From an uncultured Thermoleophilia bacterium (lineage in GTDB: Bacteria; Actinomycetota; Thermoleophilia; UBA2241), in assembly GCA_903912585.1 (NCBI GenBank), contig CAIWHY010000061.1:1-7388 (forward strand): DNA of 7,388 bases, given 5' to 3'. This document shows, in pieces, positions 1-5,343 of this stretch. A model generated the notes under the pieces. It did not search any database and had not been told where the DNA came from. It worked only from the letters and a program-made list of their open reading frames with translations. Positions within the stretch are counted from its first letter, which is position 1. Each line of letters starts with the position of its first letter. The position numbers and the translations under genes are program-made.

Positions 1-101
1 CCACGGCGCAGAGCGGCACGCTCATCGTCTTCAGTCAGTCGATGGAGGACGGCTCGCACCAGAACGAAGTGCGCATCCCGGTCACCTTCGCCCAAGAGTA
101 G
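1..101 (+). CDS. C-terminal fragment, possible Gmad2 (spore-germination immunoglobulin-like) domain protein
   Basis: Only the last 32 codons are present, in the frame starting at base 3, ending at a TAG stop (99-101). The fragment has a beta-strand pattern with SGTLIVFSQSMEDGS, an Asn, then VRIPVTF near the end. This resembles the closing strands of Gmad2 domains, where a hydrophobic strand is followed by S-x-DGS and then N-x-V-x-IPV. Such domains occur in lipoproteins and secreted proteins of Firmicutes and Actinobacteria; their role is poorly defined. The family call rests on a short motif only. The gene converges on pylT, whose 3' end is 26 bases past this stop. The TAG stop is notable beside an amber-decoding tRNA, but the domain pattern ends here and the frame beyond runs antisense through pylT and pylD, so I treat it as a true stop. 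Confidence 0.5.
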   Translation, partial: TAQSGTLIVFSQSMEDGSHQNEVRIPVTFAQE

Positions 102-127
102 GGAGCGCGGCGCGGCGGAGAAGCGAA

Positions 128-200
128 TGGCGGGGAGTGCGGGAGTCACACCCGCCTGCGTGGGTTTAGAGCCCACGCTGATCCTTCCGATCGACCCCCC
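128..200 (-). tRNA. pylT: tRNA-Pyl (anticodon CUA), amber-decoding pyrrolysine tRNA
   Basis: The minus strand folds into a 73-nt tRNA with encoded CCA. The acceptor stem is 7 bp (GGGGGGT with ACTCCCC, one G-U) and the discriminator is G. One base joins the acceptor to a 4-bp D stem (GATC/GATC) with a 5-nt D loop. The anticodon stem is GCGTGGG/CCCACGC around the loop CTCTAAA, giving anticodon CTA (plus-strand 167-169). The variable loop is 2-3 nt, and the T stem is GCGGG/CCCGC with loop TGTGACT, lacking the usual TTCGA. The single base before the D stem, tiny D loop, short variable loop and CUA anticodon are known tRNA-Pyl hallmarks and separate it from an ordinary suppressor tRNA. From memory it resembles the Desulfitobacterium tRNA-Pyl. 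Oddity: the anticodon stem can form 7 bp instead of the usual 6. It lies 131 bases downstream of pylD and probably has its own promoter. Confidence 0.96.
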
Positions 201-210
201 GCGCCGCTCC

Positions 211-238
211 ATTCTACCCCCGCGAAGCAGGGCGTGAA
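211..238 (-). promoter_or_regulatory. Predicted promoter of pylT
   Basis: On the minus strand TAGAAT (211-216) matches the -10 consensus at five of six positions. TTCACG (233-238) lies 16 bases upstream and matches the -35 consensus TTGACA at four of six. The -10 box ends 10 bases before the mature tRNA 5' end, so the primary transcript would carry only a few leader bases. This would let pylT be expressed independently of pylBCD. It is a motif call only. Confidence 0.55.
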
Positions 239-267
239 GACGGGCACGACGCACGCCTCCCCGAGAA

Positions 268-313
268 GCCGGCGCTCAGGCCGGCGCAGGGGCCTGCGCT
301 CACGCCGGCGCTC
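268..313 (-). other. GC-rich hairpin and 10-bp direct repeat between pylD and pylT
   Basis: GCGCAG (284-289) pairs with CTGCGC (294-299) around a 4-base loop. It is flanked by two copies of GCCGGCGCTC at 268-277 and 304-313, 36 bases apart. Lying just after the pylD stop, it could attenuate or end the pylBCD transcript or act as an RNA-processing site before pylT. There is no T-run, so it is not a classical intrinsic terminator. The rest of the 131-base pylD-pylT gap holds only the pylT promoter. Confidence 0.35.
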
Positions 314-331
314 GCGCGTGCGGGAACGGCC

Positions 332-1138
332 TCAGACGAGCGCCCGCGCCGCCATCACGGCCACGCCGATGGCCAGCGGCTCGTGGATGTGGCGCGCTCC
401 GAGCGCGGCCTGCGCCTCGGCGGTGAACGCCGACGGCAGGCCGGGCACGGCGGCGATGGTGATCGGCGTCACCCTGGAGGCGTCGATGAAGCCGCCCTCT
501 GGCGTCGCGTCGAAGATGAGGTCGCAGCGCTCCAGCCCTTCCGCAAGGTCGACCGGCTGGACCTTGAGGCCTACCTCGAGCGCCGTCCGGAGCCGCGCCT
601 CGTCCGGCTCCACGACCTCGACCGCCGCGCCGCGGCTCACGAGCCGGCGCGCCGCAGCGCGGCCCACCGGCCCGAGGCCGAGGAGCAGCACGTGGCGGCT
701 CAGAAGGCTCCCCGCCGCCGCCTCCAGGGCGGTGACGTAGCCGTCGGCCGTGGCCGGGTCGTCGTCGATGCAGCGGCCGTGGCGCAGGTCGAGAGCGATG
801 AAGCGGTGGTCGTCGGCCATGAAGATCGCGTCGGCGCCCTGGGCCACTGCCGCCTGGATGCCGCGGACGTCCGGCTGAGCCGTGACCCAGGCCTCGCAGC
901 CCAGGTAGCCGAGGATCGTCGCGACGCAGTCGGCGAAACCGGAGATGACGCCTTCGCCGGACGTGATCGGCACGACGGCGAGCCGCGCGCCGATGAGCGG
1001 CACGCAGACCGGGTCGTGGGCCACGGACCGGATGGCGACGCCGCGCAGGCCCAGGCCCGTGATCTCGCGCAGGCCGAGCTCGAACGTCTCGAGACTCGAG
1101 ACGAGTCCGTCGACGTCGTGCGGCGTGAGGCGCGTCAT
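332..1138 (-). CDS. pylD: Pyrrolysine biosynthesis protein PylD (dehydrogenase)
   Basis: PylD performs the last step of pyrrolysine synthesis. It oxidises the side-chain amine of L-lysine-Nε-3R-methyl-D-ornithine using NAD+, after which the pyrroline ring closes. The 268-residue protein is close to the roughly 260 residues of methanogen PylD. Family landmarks include VPITSGEGVISGF (about 56-68), QPDVRGIQAAVAQGAD with IFMADD (88-110), a Rossmann nucleotide-binding turn VLLLGLGPVG (150-159), IFDATPEGG (208-216) and the C-terminal HEPLAIGVA (252-260). The ATG overlaps the pylC stop by 4 bases (ATGA), indicating translational coupling; a GAGGGG lies upstream inside pylC. The stop is TGA. The pylB-C-D order matches known pyl operons, and the call is secure. 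Confidence 0.96.
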   Translation of the reverse strand: MTRLTPHDVDGLVSSLETFELGLREITGLGLRGVAIRSVAHDPVCVPLIGARLAVVPITSGEGVISGFADCVATILGYLGCEAWVTAQPDVRGIQAAVAQGADAIFMADDHRFIALDLRHGRCIDDDPATADGYVTALEAAAGSLLSRHVLLLGLGPVGRAAARRLVSRGAAVEVVEPDEARLRTALEVGLKVQPVDLAEGLERCDLIFDATPEGGFIDASRVTPITIAAVPGLPSAFTAEAQAALGARHIHEPLAIGVAVMAARALV

Positions 1139-2319
1139 CGCTCGATCATCCCCTCGATCCGCAGAATCTCTCCCTCAGGTACAGGCTGAAGCTTCTCGAA
1201 GGCTGCCGCCTCGGCGACGGCCGCATCCAGCACCCGCCTCGCTTCGCCGACAGACGCCCCGGTCGCGATGAGCGTCGCCGACCACTCGCGCGCGCTCGGC
1301 GCGTAGTCGGTGAGCGCCTCGGCGGCGCCGAAGAAGCCGGGCACCAGCGCAAGCGGCCGCGCGTCGCCCATGACATGCTCGCCGAGGACCTCGAGCAAAC
1401 CCGCGTGGGCGCGAACGTGCTGATAGACGCAGGCGCGGCGGGGGTCGCGGTCGACGACCGGCGGTGCTCCGCGCGCCGCCGTCTCGAGCAGCGCGTCGAC
1501 GATGTTGAGGCCGCTCGACCAGAGCACCGCCGTCGGAGTCTGGCTCGGCAGCCGCGCGTCGATCTCGAGCACTTTGGGCTCGCCGTCCCGGATCATGACC
1601 TCGACGTCCATCAAGCCGTTGAGACGCAGGCCCTCGCCGAGGCGCACGGCGACGGCGTCAAAGGCGGCCAGCGTGCCGGCCTCCACGTCGCCGGCCGGGG
1701 CCACGACGCGCCTGCAGTCGTAGGCGGCGTCGAACTCGAGGGCGGTGACCTGCAGCGGTACGGCCCGGCCTCCCCAGGCCAGCACCTCGAGCGACAGCGA
1801 CGGCCCGGCAACGTACTCCTCGACGACCACGTCGTGGCCGGCGGCCTCAAGGCTCGCGCGCGCCGCGAGCAGTTCCTCTGCGCAGGTGACTACGCGGACG
1901 CCCTCGCTGCCGCTCGCCGAATCCGGCTTGACGACCGCCGGGAACCCGCACTCGGGCCACGACGCGGGGCGAGGGACGTCGAGCTCGGCGAAGAGGCGCC
2001 TCGAGGCGGTCTTGGACTGGCTGACGAGGTACGCGTCGAGGTCGAACAGCAAGGGCACGTCCCAGCGCGGGACGCGCGCGGCCAGCCAGCTGAGCGTGGC
2101 CATGTCCTCGCAGGCAGGCAGCACGGCGTCGCAGGAGCGCGCGAGCACGCGAGCGCGGTCCTCGTCGGCGGTGATGTCGGCGACCACGAAGCGGTCCGCC
2201 AGCCCGCAAGCCGGCGGATCCTCGCGCCGGTCCACGAGCACGGTCTCGTGACCGGCCTTGGCGGCCAGGTAGACGGCCTCCGTGCCCTGGAGCTTGCCGC
2301 CGATCACGAGCAGCCTCAC
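1135..2319 (-). CDS. pylC: 3-methylornithine--L-lysine ligase PylC (ATP-grasp)
   Basis: PylC uses ATP to join (3R)-3-methyl-D-ornithine, made by PylB, to the ε-amino group of a second lysine, giving the PylD substrate. The protein has 394 residues against about 363 in Methanosarcina. An N-terminal pre-ATP-grasp fold begins RLLVIGGKLQGTEA (2-15). The ATP-grasp body includes FPAVVKPDSASGSEGV (126-141), a probable adenine-contacting VVVEEYV (164-170), and NGLMDVEV (234-241) followed by KVLEIDARLPSQTPT (249-263), which carries the acidic metal ligands and is nearly diagnostic for PylC. The start is GTG, 16 bases after the pylB stop, with GGGTGG a few bases upstream. The stop overlaps the pylD start. 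The roughly 30 extra residues appear spread out, with no added domain visible. Confidence 0.95.
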   Translation of the reverse strand: MRLLVIGGKLQGTEAVYLAAKAGHETVLVDRREDPPACGLADRFVVADITADEDRARVLARSCDAVLPACEDMATLSWLAARVPRWDVPLLFDLDAYLVSQSKTASRRLFAELDVPRPASWPECGFPAVVKPDSASGSEGVRVVTCAEELLAARASLEAAGHDVVVEEYVAGPSLSLEVLAWGGRAVPLQVTALEFDAAYDCRRVVAPAGDVEAGTLAAFDAVAVRLGEGLRLNGLMDVEVMIRDGEPKVLEIDARLPSQTPTAVLWSSGLNIVDALLETAARGAPPVVDRDPRRACVYQHVRAHAGLLEVLGEHVMGDARPLALVPGFFGAAEALTDYAPSAREWSATLIATGASVGEARRVLDAAVAEAAAFEKLQPVPEGEILRIEGMIER

Positions 2320-2335
2320 GGGGCCACCCGCAACC

Positions 2336-3415
2336 TCACGTCGTCACCTGCAGCCGCTCTCGCGCCCCGTCGAGCCAGCGCGTGTACTCGGCCGCCGCAG
2401 CGGCGCGCAGCCCCAGGCGCTCGAGGTGGGGCAAAACGCCGGCGACCGTGCGGTAGCCCTCGTCGATGTCGAGCTCAGCTTGGGAGACGCCGGCGAGACC
2501 TGTGCTCGGCGGCACGATGGACGTGACCACGTTGGCGCCGGCATCGAGGCGGCGCTCGAGCCCGCGGATGCCGTCCACGTCCAGCGACGCCGGGATGAGG
2601 GCGTCCGGCAGCGCCAGCCGCAGGGCGGCGATCGTCAGCAGCTCGGCCTGGTCGCCCTGCGGCGTCACGTCCTCGAGCGGCGTGCCCGCCTGGGGGACGA
2701 AGGTCATCACTCGGACCTGCTCCCAGCCTTCGGCGCGCATCGTCGCGATGGAATGCGCGCGGTCCCCGGCCGAGTCGCCGATGCCGGTGAGGAGGCCGTC
2801 CTCGACCAGCAGGCCGGCGCGCCGGGCCGCGCGACGCGCGGCGGCGCGCGCCTCGAACGGCTGCCCGACCCGCAGGCGGTCGTAGAGATCGCGCGTGTGC
2901 GTCTCCTGGTAGAGGGCGTACCAGTCTGCGCCGCGCTCGCGCAGCCCGGCGAGGACCTCGTCGGGCACCACGCCGGGCGACACCATCACCGGCAGGCCGG
3001 CGCCGTCGTGGACGGCCGCGACGAGGTCGAGAAGCCCTGCGCAGCCGTCCGCGAGCACGCGCGGATCCTCCCCCATCGTGAGGTCGAGGAGCACCACGCC
3101 CGAGGCGGCCAGACCGCGGCAGATGGCGACGACCTCGTCCGCCGTCTTGCGGTAGCGCGGGCTCTCATCGTTGCCGGCGCGGTAGAAGCAGAAGGCGCAC
3201 TCGTTGCGGCAGTAGGTGGAGAAGTACACGAAGCCGTAGAGGAACACCGCGTCGCCCGTGGTGCGCTCACGCATCTGCCTCGCGGCGGCGAACACCGTGT
3301 GTGCGTCGTCGCCCTTCGCGGAGAGCAGCCGCGCGAGCTCAGGCTCGCTCAGGACCGCGCCATCGAGGGCACCTGCGCAGAGCTCGCGGACTTCGTTGGC
3401 GCTCGTGGAAACCAG
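2336..3415 (-). CDS. pylB: 3-methylornithine synthase PylB (radical SAM mutase)
   Basis: PylB is a radical S-adenosylmethionine enzyme that rearranges L-lysine to (3R)-3-methyl-D-ornithine, the first step of pyrrolysine synthesis. The [4Fe-4S] motif is YFSTYCRNECAFCFYR (cysteines 69, 73, 76). Other family blocks are LLDLTMGEDPR (109-119), VMVSPGVVPDEVL (143-155), ALYQETHTRDLYDRLRVGQ (167-185), EDGLLTGIGD (205-214), VRVMTFVPQAGTPLE (234-248) and IPASLDVDGI (274-283). I chose a CTG start at 3415: GGGGAGG lies 8 bases upstream, a promoter lies at 3480-3509, and the 359 residues fit the known length (about 350). As I recall the Methanosarcina structure, substrate residues Arg235, Ser277 and Asp279 then align with identical numbering. 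The open frame reaches 3745 but its extra Arg/Pro-rich residues look non-coding. A GTG at 3490 is the main alternative. It begins the pylBCD operon. Confidence 0.93.
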   Translation of the reverse strand: MVSTSANEVRELCAGALDGAVLSEPELARLLSAKGDDAHTVFAAARQMRERTTGDAVFLYGFVYFSTYCRNECAFCFYRAGNDESPRYRKTADEVVAICRGLAASGVVLLDLTMGEDPRVLADGCAGLLDLVAAVHDGAGLPVMVSPGVVPDEVLAGLRERGADWYALYQETHTRDLYDRLRVGQPFEARAAARRAARRAGLLVEDGLLTGIGDSAGDRAHSIATMRAEGWEQVRVMTFVPQAGTPLEDVTPQGDQAELLTIAALRLALPDALIPASLDVDGIRGLERRLDAGANVVTSIVPPSTGLAGVSQAELDIDEGYRTVAGVLPHLERLGLRAAAAAEYTRWLDGARERLQVTT

Positions 3416-3432
3416 GAGAACGTCCTCCCCTT
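3398..3432 (-). promoter_or_regulatory. Ribosome-binding site deciding the pylB start (rare CTG codon)
   Basis: The minus strand reads GGGGAGG, then ACGTTCTC, then CTG (3413-3415). This is the strongest Shine-Dalgarno match in the pylB leader, and the CTG is the only plausible start at normal spacing; neighbouring codons are GTT, CTC and GTT. No ATG or GTG lies in frame close by. Confidence 0.5.
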
Positions 3433-3479
3433 CGCTTCTGGCGCCGGGGGCGCGCCGCGGCCGGGCGCCGCGTCTGATG

Positions 3480-3509
3480 AGTGTACCCACGCACGGTCCG
3501 GGCTGGCAA
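3480..3509 (-). promoter_or_regulatory. Predicted promoter of the pylBCD operon
   Basis: TTGCCA (3504-3509) matches the -35 consensus at five of six positions. TACACT (3480-3485) matches the -10 consensus at four of six, and the spacer is 18 bases. The expected transcription start near 3473 leaves a leader of about 55-60 bases to the proposed CTG start. The GTG at 3488-3490 lies upstream of the -10 box, so it could not be in this transcript. The remaining intergenic DNA (3416-3689) shows no further gene. Confidence 0.6.
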
Positions 3510-3666
3510 CCAGGCGCGGTGCGCGTCAGGCGCCGGGCCAGCCGGCCCCGCGGCGCGTGATCCGAGGCGCGATCGAGGGCCGCGCGAGACGACCGCCGGC
3601 CGAACTTGCGGACGAGCCCGCGGGCCCGACGCGAGCGCGGCCGCCAGCGGGGCTCGCGTGCGGCCG

Positions 3667-3712
3667 GGAGCGAAAGTCGAGCACGTCCGTCAGCGGAACT
3701 CGAGCACGTCCG
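3667..3712 (-). repeat. Imperfect 23-bp tandem duplication at the 3' end of the nitroreductase gene
   Basis: CGGACGTGCTCGA occurs twice, 23 bases apart, each followed by a similar GTTCCGC or CTTTCGC. The first copy encodes the last residues DVLEFR and contains the TGA stop; the second lies just after the stop. In another frame the second copy would read LTDVLDFRS, echoing the real C-terminus. Confidence 0.7.
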
Positions 3713-4349
3713 CGAGCGGGTGGCGCGAGGAGGGGGGCGCCGCAACCGCAGAACGTCCCACGGGCACGAGCGCCGCGAGCCGGGCCGCCGGCTCGGCGCC
3801 GAGCAGCGTCTCGATCGCCGGCGCCGCCAGCACCGGCGCGGTCATCCAGCAGGCGCCGTAGCCCAGAGCGTGCGCGGCGGTGCAGAAGAGCTGCACGGCC
3901 GCGCCCACGCTCTGGAGGTCCGGCCGCGCGCGCAGACGGTCGTGCTCCTCGCGGCTCACGCCCCGCGCGTCGAGCATCTCGTCGGCGCGCGAGGCATACG
4001 GAAGCGCGAAGACCGCCAGCACGAGCGGCGCGTCGGCAAAGAACGTGGCGTAGGCGCGCAGCGCCTTGATCTCCTTGCCCTTGCCCGCCAGCTCCGGCCA
4101 GGCCGCCATGGCGTCCAGCGCGTCGTCGACGGCCCCGCGCAGGGCGGCACGCGTCGCCGCATCGTCGACTGCGATGAAGCGCCACATCTGGGCGTTGCCC
4201 GCGTTGGCGGCGCGCACGGCGAGCTCGACCATCGCCGTCACCTGCGCGCGCGGCACCGGGTCCGGCAGGTAGCGGCGCACGCTGGCGCGGCCGCGCACGC
4301 TCTCGGCGAGCTTCGCGAGCTCCAGGCGCCGTGTCGTCGGATCGTCCAT
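3690..4349 (-). CDS. Nitroreductase-family flavoprotein
   Basis: A 219-residue protein of the FMN-dependent nitroreductase superfamily, which transfers hydride from NAD(P)H or other donors to varied substrates. Motifs in order are RASVRRY (21-27, FMN-phosphate contact), AANAGNAQMWRF (48-59, equivalent to the usual APSAxNxQPWxF), SVGAAVQLFCTAAHALGYGACWMTAP (147-172) and a C-terminal VPVGR (195-199) ending PLADVLEFR. The true substrate cannot be read from sequence. The frame is open further upstream to 4448, but the family fold starts at about residue 10 of this version. The ATG at 4349 has no convincing Shine-Dalgarno and sits 7 bases after a TAGCAT box. The gene is 208 bases from the moaD-like gene and 274 from pylB, so it is probably its own unit. 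A role in pyrrolysine or AOR chemistry is possible but unsupported. Confidence 0.9.
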   Translation of the reverse strand: MDDPTTRRLELAKLAESVRGRASVRRYLPDPVPRAQVTAMVELAVRAANAGNAQMWRFIAVDDAATRAALRGAVDDALDAMAAWPELAGKGKEIKALRAYATFFADAPLVLAVFALPYASRADEMLDARGVSREEHDRLRARPDLQSVGAAVQLFCTAAHALGYGACWMTAPVLAAPAIETLLGAEPAARLAALVPVGRSAVAAPPSSRHPLADVLEFR

Positions 4350-4356
4350 CGCCGCG

Positions 4357-4362
4357 ATGCTA
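4357..4362 (-). promoter_or_regulatory. -10 box placed for a leaderless nitroreductase mRNA
   Basis: TAGCAT on the minus strand ends exactly 7 bases before the ATG at 4349. That is the spacing at which transcription would begin on the start codon itself. In Actinobacteria, TANNNT at this distance is the typical signature of leaderless genes. The lack of a Shine-Dalgarno fits. No good -35 is visible. Confidence 0.45.
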
Positions 4363-4398
4363 CCAGACGCGGCGCCTCGAACGGCGCGGTGAGGCGGC

Positions 4399-4468
4399 CC
4401 GGGGCCGCATGGCGGAGCCGCCCGGGACCGCGTGCCGGGGCCGCCCAAGACCGCGTGCCGGGGCCGCC
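4399..4468. repeat. GC-rich direct repeats in the moaD-like/nitroreductase spacer
   Basis: A 20-base unit, GACCGCGTGCCGGGGCCGCC, occurs exactly twice, at 4426-4445 and 4449-4468 (period 23). A third partial copy of its core CCGGGGCCGC is at 4399-4408. There is no reading frame with family features here. It may have arisen by replication slippage or may be a protein-binding region upstream of the nitroreductase gene. The 4350-4557 spacer otherwise holds only the hairpin at 4491-4522. Confidence 0.75.
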
Positions 4469-4490
4469 GCCAGGACCCTCGACAGACGTG

Positions 4491-4522
4491 CGGGGGCGGG
4501 CACCTCGCGGCGCCCGCCCCCG
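4491..4522 (-). terminator. GC-rich hairpin downstream of the AOR operon
   Basis: A perfect inverted repeat (4491-4501 with 4512-4522; 11 bp, core GGGGGCGGGC/GCCCGCCCCC) encloses a 10-base loop. It starts 35 bases after the stop of the last AOR-operon gene. No T-run follows on the minus strand, so it may work as a U-less terminator or 3'-end stabiliser, both known in high-GC bacteria. Confidence 0.5.
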
Positions 4523-4557
4523 GGGAGCGTGCTCGTGGTGTGCGCGGAGCGCCCGGC

Positions 4558-4827
4558 TCAGCCGCCCGAGATCGGCGGCACGATCTTGAGCACGTCGCCG
4601 TCGGCCAGTTCGGTGTCGAGCCCCTGCAGCGCGTTGACGTTGCGCCCGCGCACGAAGACGCCGGCGTACATGCGGCCGTCCTCGCGGAAGACGCGCACGC
4701 GGATGCTGGGCTCGACGGCGATGGCGTTGTCGAGCGCTTCCTGGACGGTCGCCGCCTCGACGGCGACCTCCGTGTTGCCGGTCGCGGAGATGGCGCCGAC
4801 CGGCATCTTGACGGAGACGCGCGCCAT
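4558..4827 (-). CDS. MoaD/ThiS-family sulfur carrier protein
   Basis: An 89-residue beta-grasp protein ending PPISGG. The terminal Gly-Gly is the residue pair that MoaD and ThiS proteins have adenylated and converted to a thiocarboxylate. The body shows VSVKMPVGAIS (4-14), an ATVQEALDNAI helix (26-36), FREDGRMYAGVFVRGRNVNALQGLDTELADGDVLKIVPP (48-85) and the family-typical DGD turn before the last strand. MoaD delivers sulfur to the dithiolene of the pterin cofactor used by tungsten and molybdenum enzymes. It begins 2 bases after the ferredoxin stop, so co-translation with the AOR genes is likely and a role in supplying tungstopterin to that AOR is a good inference. The matching adenylating enzyme (MoeB/ThiF type) is not in the window. 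The ATG at 4827 was chosen because upstream sequence overlaps the ferredoxin gene. Confidence 0.9.
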   Translation of the reverse strand: MARVSVKMPVGAISATGNTEVAVEAATVQEALDNAIAVEPSIRVRVFREDGRMYAGVFVRGRNVNALQGLDTELADGDVLKIVPPISGG

Positions 4828-4829
4828 GC

Positions 4830-5330
4830 TCAGACCGCCGCCAGTTCCTTGTCCTTCTTGTCGACCTTGAGGTCCATGGCGTAGACGTACTTGTTCTGGC
4901 AGAAGGCGATGCACTGCGGATCGCCGTCGCAGAGGTCGCACTTGAAGGCGACCGTGCGGTCAGGGTGCTCGTGGATGACGTCGTAGGGGCACGCCTCGTA
5001 GCAGTCGCCGCAGTTGTTGCACTTCTCCTCGTCGACGACGAGGACGAAGCCCTCCACCGACTCGCCCACCTTCTCCTTGCTGTCGAAGAAGCCGTGCGGC
5101 TTGACCGTGATCCGCTTGGTCACGATGGCATCGTTGGGGCACGCGTCCTGGCACTTGGCGCAGGCCGTCTGCAGGCAGGTGTGCGACTTGACCTCTGCGG
5201 TCGTGGGGTTGCAGTCGGAGTGCAGGCGAGCCACCGACGGGCGATAGGCGCCTTCGTGGTACGCCGAGCAAGCAAGCTCGCACATATGGCAGCCGGTGCA
5301 CTTCTTTCTGCTCATCATCACGTGGGGCAT
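4830..5330 (-). CDS. Polyferredoxin-type electron-transfer subunit (four [4Fe-4S] clusters), AOR partner
   Basis: A 166-residue iron-sulfur protein with 17 cysteines. Sixteen fall in four cluster-like groups: 11/14/17/21, 52/57/60/64, 104/107/110/114 and 131/134/140/144, with one more at 40. The pattern CTGCHMCELACS at the N-terminus and KCNNCGDCYEACP (103-115) are typical of DmsB/HycB/AorA-like electron-transfer subunits. It would carry electrons from the tungstopterin subunit to another acceptor; there is no signal peptide, so it is cytoplasmic. It starts 13 bases after the AOR stop, and its GGAAGGG ribosome site immediately abuts and overlaps the AOR TAG. In Aromatoleum-type AOR a similar small Fe-S subunit links to a FAD subunit; no FAD subunit is seen here. 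The frame is open upstream to 5414 but that part overlaps AOR. Confidence 0.92.
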   Translation of the reverse strand: MPHVMMSRKKCTGCHMCELACSAYHEGAYRPSVARLHSDCNPTTAEVKSHTCLQTACAKCQDACPNDAIVTKRITVKPHGFFDSKEKVGESVEGFVLVVDEEKCNNCGDCYEACPYDVIHEHPDRTVAFKCDLCDGDPQCIAFCQNKYVYAMDLKVDKKDKELAAV

Positions 5331-5343
5331 CGGGGTTCCCTTC

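Noticed and set aside
201..331. A pylSn-like small gene between pylD and pylT
   Set aside because: The gap is only 131 bases and holds a hairpin and a promoter-like sequence, with no frame long enough for the roughly 100-residue PylSn.
102..740. Amber readthrough of the left-edge gene into a longer protein
   Set aside because: The frame crosses pylT and antisense pylD, its translation is low-complexity Arg/Ser/Ala, and the domain pattern finishes at the TAG.
3416..3745. N-terminal extension of PylB to the full open frame (469 residues)
   Set aside because: The extra residues are Arg/Pro-rich, overlap the nitroreductase 3' end, lie upstream of a good promoter, and have no counterpart in the known PylB length.
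2282..4069. A 595-codon plus-strand open frame, and similar long plus-strand frames at 383-1189 and 1375-2526
   Set aside because: They lie antisense to pylB, pylC, pylD and the nitroreductase gene, are rich in Arg, Ala and His with no family motifs, and are the usual by-product of GC-rich codons on the opposite strand.
4960..5343. C-terminal extension of AOR by pyrrolysine insertion at its TAG as a normal product
   Set aside because: The extension would run antiparallel in meaning to the ferredoxin gene (same strand, other frame) with no domain features, and the AOR protein is already full length.
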